From Clostridium cuniculi (GTDB lineage: Bacteria > Bacillota > Clostridia > Clostridiales > Clostridiaceae), in NCBI RefSeq assembly GCF_004353185.1, contig NZ_SMUS01000006.1, positions 62,001-126,000 of the forward strand: a stretch of DNA of 64,000 nucleotides. The letters are read 5' to 3'. The notes under the pieces are model-generated. The model saw only the letters and a program-made list of their open reading frames with translations, had not been told where the DNA came from and searched no databases. Numbering within the stretch: the stretch's first letter is position 1; each line of letters begins with the position of its first letter. The position numbers and the translations under genes are program-made. Shown here piece after piece: positions 37,627 through 46,753 of this stretch.

Positions 37627-38049
37627 ATGGATAATATGAAAAGAATATTAAATAAAGAAACTATTTCCTATGTGATTTTTGGAATATTAACAACAATAAT
37701 AAATTTAATATCATATTATTTTTTTTCAAACATTATAAGTATTAATTATCTTATAAGCAATATAATTTCTTGGATAATATCAGTTTCATTCGCGTATGTA
37801 ACTAATAAACTTTATGTCTTTAATAGTAAAGATAAGAATAAAGACGTAGTAATTAAAGAGTTTATTAAATTTGTAAACTGTAGATTAACATCTGGAGTTA
37901 TAGAAATGATATTACTATTTTTATTAGTAAACATGATAAAAGTAAATGATATTATATCCAAATTGGTAATAGGAGTAATAGTTGTAGTACTAAATTTTAT
38001 ATTTAGTAAGGTATTTGTATTTCAAAAAGTAGATCAATTAAATAATTAA
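37627..38049 (+). CDS. GtrA/GtcA-like small membrane protein
   Basis: 140 residues with four membrane helices, the GtrA fold: VIFGILTTIINLISYYFF and VTNKLYVFNSK are the family hallmarks. GtrA/GtcA proteins help present polyprenyl-phosphate sugars on the outer face. It is the first of three consecutive genes that match the GtcA-CsbB-YfhO set known from Bacillus and Listeria, which attach GlcNAc or other sugars to teichoic acids. Confidence 0.85.
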   Translation: MDNMKRILNKETISYVIFGILTTIINLISYYFFSNIISINYLISNIISWIISVSFAYVTNKLYVFNSKDKNKDVVIKEFIKFVNCRLTSGVIEMILLFLLVNMIKVNDIISKLVIGVIVVVLNFIFSKVFVFQKVDQLNN

Positions 38050-38091
38050 GTTAAATAATTTAAATGAGAAAGAGAAGGGGGGATTAATCTC

Positions 38092-39069
38092 ATGGAGACA
38101 ATAACTGTTGTAGTACCATGCTATAACGAAGAAGATGTATTGAAAAGTTTTTATAATGAGATGATTAAGGTCGCCTCTGAAATGAAAAATGTTGATTTTG
38201 AAATATTATTTATAGATGATGGTTCAAAAGATAAGACATTAAGTATAATAAAAAATTACTCAATAGTTGATAGTAGAGTTAAGTATATATCATTCTCTAG
38301 AAATTTTGGAAAAGAAGCAGCAATATATGCTGGATTAAAAGCAGCAATAGGAGAGTATGTGGTCATAATAGATGCAGATTTGCAGCATCCACCAAGATTA
38401 ATAAAGGATATGTACTATGGAATAGTAAAAGAAGGGTATGATAGTGTTGCTGCATACAGAAAAGATAGGACGGGAGAAAGTAAAATAAGATCATTCTTTT
38501 CAAGGGCATTCTTTAAACTAGCAAGTAAGATCACAAAACTAGATTTTAGAGAAGGGGAAGAAGATTATAGAATGATGAATAGAAAGTTTGTTGATGCAGT
38601 ACTTTCAATTAAAGAAAAAAATAGATTTACTAAGGGGATATTTCAATGGGTAGGATTTAATGTTAAATGGATAGAACATGAAAATATTAATAGGGTGGCT
38701 GGAAATAGTAAATGGTCTATATTTAAATTGTTTACTTACTCTTTAGATGGAATAATAGGATTTTCAACAGTACCATTACTTATTTCTTCATTTTTAGGTT
38801 TAATATTATGTCTAATAGCTACAATTCTTGGAATATATTTAATAATCAAAGGAATAAGTACTAATTCAGTTATATCAAGTAGTTTAATATCAATATTAGT
38901 TACTTTATTAATAAGTGGTGTTCAGTTATTTTTATTTGGAATACTTGGGCAATACTTAGGAAAAACATATTTAGAGATAAAGGAAAGACCTTTATATATA
39001 GTTAAAGATCAAAAAATACTAGTGAATAAGGAAATTGAGATTAATGAAGAATTTAAAATTGAAGCTTAA
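38092..39069 (+). CDS. Polyprenyl-phosphate glycosyltransferase, CsbB/GtrB-like GT2
   Basis: 325 residues. The GT-A domain has ITVVVPCYNEEDVL, FIDDGSKDKT, SRNFGKEAAIYAGL and IDADLQHPP. Two C-terminal membrane helices (about 225-250 and 262-290) are typical of GtrB/CsbB/DPM1-like enzymes. It would make a C55-P-linked sugar on the cytoplasmic side for the GtcA-like partner. The 3' end overlaps the YfhO-like gene by 26 nt. Confidence 0.88.
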   Translation: METITVVVPCYNEEDVLKSFYNEMIKVASEMKNVDFEILFIDDGSKDKTLSIIKNYSIVDSRVKYISFSRNFGKEAAIYAGLKAAIGEYVVIIDADLQHPPRLIKDMYYGIVKEGYDSVAAYRKDRTGESKIRSFFSRAFFKLASKITKLDFREGEEDYRMMNRKFVDAVLSIKEKNRFTKGIFQWVGFNVKWIEHENINRVAGNSKWSIFKLFTYSLDGIIGFSTVPLLISSFLGLILCLIATILGIYLIIKGISTNSVISSSLISILVTLLISGVQLFLFGILGQYLGKTYLEIKERPLYIVKDQKILVNKEIEINEEFKIEA

Positions 39070-41680
39070 AGAAAATTACGTTTATTTATTATCATTTATT
39101 ATTCCAATTATATTAATGGGAATAATTTATGCAGTAATAGGTATATATCCATTTGGAAATAAAAATATAATAACAAGTGATATGTATTTACAATATGTAG
39201 CTTTTTTATCAAGAGTAAAAGATATATTATCAGGGGATGCAGGTATATTTTATAGCTTTAGTAAAAGCTTAGGTGGGAATACTGCAGGATTATTTGCTTA
39301 TTATATGTCAAGTCCTTTTAATTTAATTATAGCATTGTTTCCAAAAGAATATATAGGAGAAGTTATAGCACTTATAACATTAATTAAATTAGGATTTGCA
39401 GGATTAACATCTACTATATATTTAAGTAAAACTTATAAGAAAAAAAACATAACAACACTAATGTTTTCATTATGTTATTGTTTTATGGCTTATAATATTA
39501 ACTTTCAGATAAATATAATGTGGTTAGATGCAATAATATTATTACCATTAGTAGCCCTAGGAATAGATAAGCTTATAAATGAAAGTAAATATAAGTTATA
39601 TGTAATAACTTTATTTATAACAATAGTTTCAAATTATTATATAGGTTATATGGTATGTATTTTTTCAGTACTATATTTTATTTATAAAATAATATTAAAT
39701 AATAAAATATCATTAAAAAAAATAGGAACATTTATAGGAACATCTGCAATATCTGGTGCATTATCAGCATTTATACTTGTTCCAACAATATTATCATTAA
39801 GTTCAGGAAAAGCTGAATTTAAGTTATTTGAATCGGCTCCAGAAATAATGATAGAACCATCAGAAGTAGTAGCTAGGCTTTTTATAGGAAATTTTAGTTT
39901 AAAGCAAATTACCGGAAGTTATACTAATATATATTGCGGAGTAATTATAACAATATTAGTTTTACTATATTTCATAAATAAAAACATAAGCAAAAAAGAA
40001 AGAATTTCTTCTGGAATGTTTATGATAGTATTTTTATTAAGCACTTTTATAAGTACATTAAATTTAGTATGGCATGGATTTGATTATCCTGTAGGATTTG
40101 CATATAGATTTTCGTTTTTAATATCATTTTTGTCTATCAATTTAGCTTATAAGGAGTTTATAAGTGATGAAAATTTATCAAAAATAAAAGTTATAGTTTT
40201 ACTTTTAATAGGATCTGTAACATCAATATGGATTTCAATTGGGAATTATGAGGGATTAACTAAAACTAAAATATTAGTTACTAGTATGTTTTTTGTTGCT
40301 TATGTAACATTGTTAAAAGTATTAAGCAAAATAATAAATAAGAAAAATATTGTTAAAACAGCATTAGCACTACTTGTTTCAGTGGAATTAGTTATTAATG
40401 CATATAGTTGTTTAGTTTTACAATCATATGCACCAAGAGAGTATATATATAACTATATAAATGATATGCAACCTATAGTTAACGAGTTAAGAGAAGAAAT
40501 GGACAACTTCTATAGAATGGAAGAGGTTTTTACTAATACTTATGATGATTCAATGTTATTAAATTATTATGGTATTACTCATTCAAGCTCATCTAATGAT
40601 AGCAATACAAAAGAGTTTATGGAAAAGATGGGATTTAAGACTGCACCAAGCTTTGAAGGGTATAACAGAGGAGGACTTATAAGCGTTGATTCTTTGTTAG
40701 GACTTAAATATCAAATAGCAGCAGTAAGGTCAGAAAAATTTTCAAGTTATGAGTATACAGAAAATAATTACTATAAAAAGGTTTTAGAGCAAGGTGAATA
40801 TATAGTTTATGAAAATCCTTTTGCATTACCAATAGCATTTATGGTTAATGAAGATTTAAAAGATGTAAAGACTTCAAATGTTAATACATTTGATTTAAAT
40901 AATAATATTTTAAGCTCAATGGTAAAGAGTGAAGAAATAATTAATAAGCCTTTAGAATTAAAGGAAATAGAATCTAATAATTTAACTTCAACAACTAAGG
41001 AAGGCGAAATATATTATGAAAAAGTAAATAAAGATGAAGATGCTAGTATCATATTTACTGTTGAAGCTAGTGATAATAATCCAGTATATATGTTTTTAAA
41101 ATCTGAATTATATGAAAACAAGATTAATAATTATAATCAAGTTTTAATTACTATAAATGATTCTAAGGAATTTCCTCAATTTGATAGTGGAAACTATAAT
41201 GTTGAATATATTGGAACATATAATGCAGGAGATGAAATAAAAATAAAAGTTAATTTAAAAAGAGAGCAATTTTCATTAAAAGAATTGCAGGTTTATTCTT
41301 GTGATATAAGTAAATTTGAAGAAATTTATAATAATTTAAATGAAAATACAATAACTAATACAGTATATAAAGATGGTTACATTAGTGGAGATATTACTGT
41401 AACAGAGGATAAAACTTTATTATATACTTCTATTCCTTATGATGAAGGATGGAGTGTAACTGTAGATGGTGTTGAAGTTGAATATATAAAAATATTAGAT
41501 GGATTAATAGGAGTAGAGCTTAGTGAAGGTAATCATAATATTGAATTTAAGTATAAAACTCCAGGATTATTATTAGGATCAACTATTTCTTTAGTAGCAA
41601 TATTTATTATTGTTTTTGTAGAAATAGCTAAGAAGAAAAGTAAATATTACAATAATAAAACTAATAAATTAAGCCAATAG
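39044..41680 (+). CDS. YfhO family membrane glycosyltransferase
   Basis: 878 residues from the ATG at 39044 (an in-frame TTG at 39035 is too close to the AAGGA). The N-terminal half has about 12 membrane helices with the catalytic-loop Asp early (IITSDMYLQYVAFL). The C-terminal half is a large extracellular domain, and a last membrane helix lies near 850. YfhO proteins are GT-C enzymes that move the sugar from the polyprenyl carrier to lipoteichoic or wall polymers outside the cell. It completes the three-gene decoration set and lies 53 nt before the first RiPP precursor. Confidence 0.87.
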   Translation: MKNLKLKLKENYVYLLSFIIPIILMGIIYAVIGIYPFGNKNIITSDMYLQYVAFLSRVKDILSGDAGIFYSFSKSLGGNTAGLFAYYMSSPFNLIIALFPKEYIGEVIALITLIKLGFAGLTSTIYLSKTYKKKNITTLMFSLCYCFMAYNINFQINIMWLDAIILLPLVALGIDKLINESKYKLYVITLFITIVSNYYIGYMVCIFSVLYFIYKIILNNKISLKKIGTFIGTSAISGALSAFILVPTILSLSSGKAEFKLFESAPEIMIEPSEVVARLFIGNFSLKQITGSYTNIYCGVIITILVLLYFINKNISKKERISSGMFMIVFLLSTFISTLNLVWHGFDYPVGFAYRFSFLISFLSINLAYKEFISDENLSKIKVIVLLLIGSVTSIWISIGNYEGLTKTKILVTSMFFVAYVTLLKVLSKIINKKNIVKTALALLVSVELVINAYSCLVLQSYAPREYIYNYINDMQPIVNELREEMDNFYRMEEVFTNTYDDSMLLNYYGITHSSSSNDSNTKEFMEKMGFKTAPSFEGYNRGGLISVDSLLGLKYQIAAVRSEKFSSYEYTENNYYKKVLEQGEYIVYENPFALPIAFMVNEDLKDVKTSNVNTFDLNNNILSSMVKSEEIINKPLELKEIESNNLTSTTKEGEIYYEKVNKDEDASIIFTVEASDNNPVYMFLKSELYENKINNYNQVLITINDSKEFPQFDSGNYNVEYIGTYNAGDEIKIKVNLKREQFSLKELQVYSCDISKFEEIYNNLNENTITNTVYKDGYISGDITVTEDKTLLYTSIPYDEGWSVTVDGVEVEYIKILDGLIGVELSEGNHNIEFKYKTPGLLLGSTISLVAIFIIVFVEIAKKKSKYYNNKTNKLSQ

Positions 41681-41733
41681 TAAGCTTTATAGCTTGTTAT
41701 TATATAAAATTATATAAAATGGAGGGAATTGAA

Positions 41734-41865
41734 ATGAAAAAATGGGAAAAGCCAGAACTAAACAAATTAGGAGTACAATCAACTGAAAAGAGCTCAACAC
41801 ATCTTAACAGTGTTGACGCAACTACTTATGACTCAGATGGAAACTACTGGGATAGCAGAAGCTAA
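41734..41865 (+). CDS. Lasso-like RiPP precursor peptide 1
   Basis: 43 residues. The leader begins MKKWEKPELNKLGVQSTEK. The Firmicutes lasso leader rule is Y-x2-P-x-L with Thr near the cleavage site; here Trp4 replaces Tyr and T17 lies 13 residues after it. Core candidates: with cleavage after K19, S20 and D28 would define a 9-residue ring (SSTHLNSVD) and leave tail ATTYDSDGNYWDSRS. With cleavage after E18 (Thr at -2), the acceptor Asp would be at position 10. The peptide ends in Ser43, the site expected for a PadeK-type kinase. SD GGAGGG at 41721. It is followed by a near-copy and the cyclase gene. Confidence 0.82.
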   Translation: MKKWEKPELNKLGVQSTEKSSTHLNSVDATTYDSDGNYWDSRS

Positions 41866-41957
41866 TATTATTTAGCATAAAAAATTAAGGGTATTTAATA
41901 AGAAAATAGTAAGCTTTAATAGTTTATTATATAAAATAATATGATGAGGTGATTAAA

Positions 41958-42089
41958 ATGAAAAAGTGGGAAAAACCAGAATTAAACAAATTAGGGGTAC
42001 AATCAACTGAAAAAAGTTCAACACATCTTAATAATGTTGATGCAACTACTTATGATTCAGATGGAAACTACTGGGATAGCAGAAGCTAA
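41958..42089 (+). CDS. Lasso-like RiPP precursor peptide 2 (near-identical twin)
   Basis: 43 residues, identical to peptide 1 except Asn26 for Ser26, at position 7 of the candidate ring. The same Trp4, Thr17, Asp28 and C-terminal Ser43 are kept although many codons differ synonymously. SD GAGGTG lies 7-8 nt before the ATG. A hairpin follows before the cyclase gene, so precursor mRNA may be made in excess over the enzyme mRNA. Confidence 0.82.
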   Translation: MKKWEKPELNKLGVQSTEKSSTHLNNVDATTYDSDGNYWDSRS

Positions 42090-42103
42090 TATTATTTCAG
42101 TAT

Positions 42104-42153
42104 AAAGGAAATCTAGAGGAAGATTAAATTCTTTCCTTTAGATTTCTTTATTT
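42104..42153 (+). terminator. Hairpin between precursor 2 and cyclase gene (attenuator-like)
   Basis: An imperfect long stem (42104-42121 with 42133-42149; one bulged G, one G-U) followed by ATTTAT. The weak T-tail suggests partial termination or 3'-end protection of the precursor transcript with read-through into the cyclase gene. Confidence 0.6.
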
Positions 42154-42176
42154 ATAAGGATAAAGGGGTATAAGAT

Positions 42177-44165
42177 ATGAGTGGAATTATTGGTGGAATT
42201 ATAAATTTTAACAATGAAGGTATTAATGAAAATCTAAAAGATAGTATGATAGAAATTATAAATTTATATAAGGTAGATAATATAGATTACATATTAAGAA
42301 ATAATTATCTAATGATTAGTGGACAAGTATTTATTACAGAGGAAAATAAAGGCGAAGTATTACCTTTACATAACGATGAGTTAATTTTAGTTTCTGATGC
42401 TATTTTAGATAATAGAGAAGAGTTAATTGAAATGTTTAATAAGGATGGTCATAAAATAAATAATGCTATAACAGATAGTGAGCTTATTTTAATGGCTTAT
42501 AAAAAATGGGCAGAGGATTGTCCTAAATATTTATTAGGTGATTTTAACTTTGTAATTTGGGATGAAAAGAAACAAGAATTATTTTGTGTAAGAGACCATA
42601 TGGGAAGTAGAAGTTTTTATTATACTTTTAATAATGGAGTTTTTGCCTTTGGTACATTAAGTAATTTAATATTTCCTAAAGTATATAATGATGGATTAAA
42701 TGAAAGATGGTTAACTGATTTCTTTGCTTTAGCAGGGCCAATGCATAATTATGAAGCAGTAGAAACTATTTATAATGGAATTTATCAAGTAGAAGCAGCA
42801 ACTACTATGATTGTTAAAAAGGATGGAATTATAACAAATAAGTACTGGAATCCTTTAAAAGATTTAAAGCCTTTAAATTTAAAAAATCATGAGGAATATA
42901 AAAAGAAGTTTTTAGAAATATTTAAGGAAGCTGTTAATTGTAGATTAAGAACTTGTGGTGATGTTGGAATAATGGTTAGTGGAGGTCTTGATTCTGGATC
43001 CATAGCTGCAATTGCAACTAAAACTTTAAAGGAGCAAGATAAAGTCTTAAATGGGTATAGCTTTGTACCTTTAAATAGTTATAAAGATAAGGTTGTTGGT
43101 GGAAGAATTGCCGATGAAAGTGACTTTGTTGAAATGTTAAAGGATTATTGTGGCAATTTACAAGTTGAGTATTGTAGAAATGATGGTATTAATTCATTAA
43201 CTAATATAGATGAATTTATAAGTATTTTTGAGCAACCTATAAAAACGCTTGAAAATTCTTATTGGGTAACAGGTATGGCAAAGAAGTGCTCAGAAGAAAA
43301 TGTAAAAGTTATGTTAGTAGGGCAAAATGGGAATGTTAGTATTTCTTTTGGAGACTTTTTTACGCATATTCAAACTTTATTACATGAAGGAAATATAGTA
43401 GAAATAATTAAAGAAGTAAATGCAGCTAATAAGAGATATGGAAAGCCTAAAAAGCAAATTTATAGTACTATTTTTGCCAATAGTATACCTTATAGCATTA
43501 GAAAATTTAGGCATAGAAAAGAGTATACTGTTGAAAATAGAATTGAAGATAGTGTTGTAAAATTAGACTTAGCAAAAAGATATAATGTTAAAAAAAGATT
43601 TGAAGAAAATGATTATAACCCTATAATTCCAAAAACTAAAACTTTAAAGGAAATAAGAAAAAATATATTAGATGCAGCTACCTTATCACATATAGCTATA
43701 ATGGAGACTAAGGATTCTTTAAAGTATGGAATTATTAAGAGGGACCCTACTAAAGATAAGAGAATAATGGAATTTTGCTTAAGTATACCTAGTGGAGAAT
43801 ATGTCCATGAAGGTGAGGAAAGATATTTAATTAGAAGTGCTATGGAAGGGTATTTACCTGAAGAAATAAGAACTAATTGGAGGAAGAGAGGAAGACAAAG
43901 TGCTGATTGGGTAGATAGATTGAAGCCTAATTGGAATAATATCATTAAATCTGTTAAAGAAGCTTTAAATGATGAAGATGTACAGAGATATGTTGATGTT
44001 CCAAAGGTTGAAAGACTGATGAACAAGTATAAAAATCTTGAATCACTTAACGATAATATAATTCAAAATGAAGTTAAGCTAATTTTGATACCATTAGTTT
44101 TTTATAGATTTTTATTGCAATATAGAGAAATGGTTGAGAATGAAGAAATAGTGGTTAATTCATAA
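42177..44165 (+). CDS. Asparagine-synthase-like lasso peptide macrolactam synthetase (C protein)
   Basis: 662 residues. The N-terminal class-II glutamine amidotransferase fold has Ser2 instead of the catalytic Cys (MSGIIGG), so no glutaminase activity is expected, as is usual for lasso cyclases. DSELILMAYKKW and RDHMGSRSFYYT belong to that domain. The C-terminal synthetase domain has the ATP-pyrophosphatase loop SGGLDS (268-273). It would adenylate an Asp or Glu side chain of the core and couple it to the new N-terminus. It is the only cyclase gene in the locus, although five precursors are present. SD AAAGGGGT. It converges on the exporter gene. Confidence 0.85.
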   Translation: MSGIIGGIINFNNEGINENLKDSMIEIINLYKVDNIDYILRNNYLMISGQVFITEENKGEVLPLHNDELILVSDAILDNREELIEMFNKDGHKINNAITDSELILMAYKKWAEDCPKYLLGDFNFVIWDEKKQELFCVRDHMGSRSFYYTFNNGVFAFGTLSNLIFPKVYNDGLNERWLTDFFALAGPMHNYEAVETIYNGIYQVEAATTMIVKKDGIITNKYWNPLKDLKPLNLKNHEEYKKKFLEIFKEAVNCRLRTCGDVGIMVSGGLDSGSIAAIATKTLKEQDKVLNGYSFVPLNSYKDKVVGGRIADESDFVEMLKDYCGNLQVEYCRNDGINSLTNIDEFISIFEQPIKTLENSYWVTGMAKKCSEENVKVMLVGQNGNVSISFGDFFTHIQTLLHEGNIVEIIKEVNAANKRYGKPKKQIYSTIFANSIPYSIRKFRHRKEYTVENRIEDSVVKLDLAKRYNVKKRFEENDYNPIIPKTKTLKEIRKNILDAATLSHIAIMETKDSLKYGIIKRDPTKDKRIMEFCLSIPSGEYVHEGEERYLIRSAMEGYLPEEIRTNWRKRGRQSADWVDRLKPNWNNIIKSVKEALNDEDVQRYVDVPKVERLMNKYKNLESLNDNIIQNEVKLILIPLVFYRFLLQYREMVENEEIVVNS

Positions 44166-44193
44166 AACAAGCTTCCATGGGGAAGCTTGTTTT
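44164..44193 (+). terminator. Bidirectional terminator between cyclase and exporter genes
   Basis: A 13-bp perfect stem (44164-44176 with 44181-44193) with loop ATGG, flanked by A/T runs. It serves the convergent cyclase (plus) and ABC exporter (minus) genes. Confidence 0.85.
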
Positions 44194-44216
44194 ATTTTAA
44201 ACTTTTTTATTATTAT

Positions 44217-45911
44217 CTATCTATAACTTGCAGCTACTTCATTTATAGGAGCTTCAATTTCTTTAAGAGTTCCACTTTTAAGTTTAAATATCCTATTACA
44301 TATTTCTAAAGCTGAAGGTCTATGGGTTATTATAATACATGTAGGTTTATGTTTAAGATTTTTTATACCTTCTAATACTTTAAGCTCCGTATCCCCATCT
44401 AAAGAAGAGGTAGCTTCATCTAATATTAATATAGGACTTTTCTTTAATAAGGCTCTAGCAATAGTAAGACGTTGAGCTTGGCCTTCTGATATACCAAGTC
44501 CCTTTTCTCCAATTAAGGTATTAAATTTATTATCTAATGAGTTTATAAAATCATAAGCACGAGCTATTTTACAACATTCTATTATCTCATCCATTGAAGC
44601 ATCTTTATTACCTATTCTTAGGTTTTCTTCTATAGTGCCTGAAAATAACGTATTCCCTTGGGGAACGTAAGAAATTAAGTTACGATGATCAGGTATAATA
44701 TTTTCGTTTATTGAATTATTTGAAATATATAGATTTCCTGAACTAGGATGAATTAGTGAAAGAATAAGCCTTATTAATGTAGTTTTTCCTTCTCCTGATG
44801 GTCCTACTAATGCAACTGTTTCATTAGGTTTTATATTAAAGTTTATATTTTTTAATATTGGAAATTCCTTTTTGTAAGAAAAATTGATATCGGTACCAGT
44901 AATATATAAATTATTAGTAATATCTTTAAGTTTAGATTTAGAAGTATTTTCAGATGATAAGTTTTCAATTTCCATAAGCCTTTCAGTAGCTCCAATTGCA
45001 GATATTATTTGAGGTATACATTGTGATAAAGCTGCAAATGGTCCTTGTATATTACTGAATAGTTGTAATAATGCTGTTAATGTACCAAAGGAAGATAAGC
45101 CTGCAGCAATTTTAAAGGCACCAAAGCACATAACAAAGATATTTCCACCATAAACTCCTAATTGAATAATTAAATTAACTAAAGTTGTAAAAAAGCTATG
45201 TTTTATTGTTAAGTTAGATTTTGTATTTTGTATATTTTTAAGTTTCATTATATTAGAGTTTTCAAGTGTAAAAGATTTTACAATTAAAGTATTATTAATA
45301 CTTTCTTGTATAAAGGATCTGTATTTAACTTCCTCATCTTGTATGTCTATATAGAATTTTTTTAGTTTTTTAGTAAGTAGCTTTGTGAAAAGAATCAAAG
45401 CAGGACAAAATACTATAGCAACAATTGCTATTATAGGGTCCAAAGCAAGTAATGTGACAAATGAAAATATAAGCACTGTTAAGAGTGATATTATTCCAGG
45501 AAATACGCTCACTATAACATTAGTTATTGTATCAACATCGTTAGTAAGACGTGTTAGTAAATTTACACTATGATAATTAGATTCTTCTAGCCATTCACTA
45601 TAAGTTATATGTTTAAATATTTTTTCTTGAAGTTTGTTTGAGATTTTATTTGAGCAAAATGTTGATAGTACTGAAGAAATACCTTTAAATATTAGTTCAG
45701 TTAATAAAAGTGATACCAATATTATTGCCCATTTAGTGATTAAGTTGTTTTGTGAAGATGTAGCAGAGTCTATCAGTGTTTTTGATGCTAAAGCTCTATA
45801 TACTGAGGTGATAGATGTTATACCGCCTAATATAACTATTATTAATAAAGGGAATAAGGCAGATTTACTTTGAGTAAATATCCACTTCATCTTTGATATA
45901 GAATTCTTCAA
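44217..45911 (-). CDS. ABC exporter (membrane plus ATPase), lasso D-type
   Basis: 564 residues from a TTG at 45911, chosen because GAGAGG lies 8 nt upstream; 16 further in-frame residues to an ATG at 45959 look non-coding. Six membrane helices (about 15-300) precede the ATPase domain with Walker A GPSGEGKTTL, signature ISEGQAQR (variant of LSGGQ) and Walker B ILILDEATSSLDG. It probably exports the mature peptide and gives immunity. The paralogue at 57118-58896 shares the W-L-E-[EQ]-S-x-[FY]-H-S-V loop and the same ISEGQ signature. It diverges from the first B2 protease gene. Confidence 0.88.
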   Translation of the reverse strand: MKNSISKMKWIFTQSKSALFPLLIIVILGGITSITSVYRALASKTLIDSATSSQNNLITKWAIILVSLLLTELIFKGISSVLSTFCSNKISNKLQEKIFKHITYSEWLEESNYHSVNLLTRLTNDVDTITNVIVSVFPGIISLLTVLIFSFVTLLALDPIIAIVAIVFCPALILFTKLLTKKLKKFYIDIQDEEVKYRSFIQESINNTLIVKSFTLENSNIMKLKNIQNTKSNLTIKHSFFTTLVNLIIQLGVYGGNIFVMCFGAFKIAAGLSSFGTLTALLQLFSNIQGPFAALSQCIPQIISAIGATERLMEIENLSSENTSKSKLKDITNNLYITGTDINFSYKKEFPILKNINFNIKPNETVALVGPSGEGKTTLIRLILSLIHPSSGNLYISNNSINENIIPDHRNLISYVPQGNTLFSGTIEENLRIGNKDASMDEIIECCKIARAYDFINSLDNKFNTLIGEKGLGISEGQAQRLTIARALLKKSPILILDEATSSLDGDTELKVLEGIKNLKHKPTCIIITHRPSALEICNRIFKLKSGTLKEIEAPINEVAASYR

Positions 45912-46049
45912 TTTTTGTTCCTCTCTTTCTAAAATATACGTACAGTAATATATTACCATATTAGAAAATAAAGGTAAATATTCAAAAATAAAACAATAAA
46001 TGATAAAATTAAATTATATTTTATTATGTTTTTATAGGGGGAATTATGA

Positions 46050-46517
46050 ATGAGTAATATTTCTATCATATTGAGAAAGGTTAAAACTTTTAATAAGATT
46101 GATAGTAAAACTAAATTTGATTTTTTATATGCGTATTTTTATACTGGGATTTTTAGGATGTATATTTTATTTGTTCCTTTTAATAAGTTAAGAAAAAAAA
46201 TTGGAACAAGCAAAGCAGAATCTCAAAGAGTTGTTGATAATAGTAGTTATATAGAGGCACAGCGTATATCTTGGATAATTGCAAATGTTATTAGATTTAC
46301 GCCATGGGAAAGTAAATGTTTAGTACAATCTCTTACGGCTCAAAAAATGTTAAGAAGAAAAGGTATATCTAGCACTTTGTATTTAGGTGTAAAAAAAGAT
46401 GAAAATGGTAAGATGATTGCTCATTCATGGATCAGAAGTGGAGAGTATTGTGTTACTGGTGGAAGTGAAATGAAAGGATTTGCGGTTGTGGCAAAGTTTG
46501 CAGATTGTTTTGTGTAA
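46050..46517 (+). CDS. Lasso peptide biosynthesis B2 protein (leader protease), copy 1
   Basis: 155 residues. Transglutaminase-like fold with Cys90 in PWESKCLVQSLTAQKML and His125 in IAHSWIRSGEYCVTGG, the two visible catalytic residues. It would cut the leader after recognition by the B1 protein. SD AGGGGGA. It stands alone, upstream of precursor 3, and no B1 gene is next to it. About 60% of its residues match the second copy at 48549. Confidence 0.88.
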   Translation: MSNISIILRKVKTFNKIDSKTKFDFLYAYFYTGIFRMYILFVPFNKLRKKIGTSKAESQRVVDNSSYIEAQRISWIIANVIRFTPWESKCLVQSLTAQKMLRRKGISSTLYLGVKKDENGKMIAHSWIRSGEYCVTGGSEMKGFAVVAKFADCFV

Positions 46518-46753
46518 GTTATTGTTGATGTTTAAAGTATTAATTGGAATGTGATGAAAAGCATATTCCTAGATAGTAAAAATATAATTATTATTAAGTA
46601 ATTTAAATTAAGTAGTAAATGTTAATTAAATTATTATTCTTGGGATTAATTTACATGAAAATATACGTAAGTGTATAATTATTATTGTAATTACTAGAAA
46701 GTGATATACCAATTAATTAGATAAAAGAATTAGGTACAAGGGGGAGAATAATA
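46518..46753. promoter_or_regulatory. Leader region of precursor 3 with possible shared element
   Basis: Holds AAAATATACGTA at 46658-46669, followed by TATAAT at 46674-46679. The same 12-mer occurs at 45931-45942 in the divergent exporter/B2 region. It may be a common regulatory site for the locus, with TATAAT a possible -10. Confidence 0.35.

Larger units (their letters stand above)
41682..42090 (+). repeat. Tandem duplication of a precursor-peptide unit (period 224 bp)
   Basis: Two copies of leader region plus precursor gene: each starts with AAGCTTTA-A/T-AG and TTATATAAAA, then an SD and a 43-codon gene. The gene starts are exactly 224 bp apart. The copies differ mainly at third codon positions, giving one amino-acid change, so the duplication is not brand new and is under protein-level constraint. 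Confidence 0.85.

Noticed and set aside
43613-44026. 137-codon minus-strand frame inside the cyclase gene
   Set aside because: Lies fully antisense to a conserved synthetase domain and has no SD.
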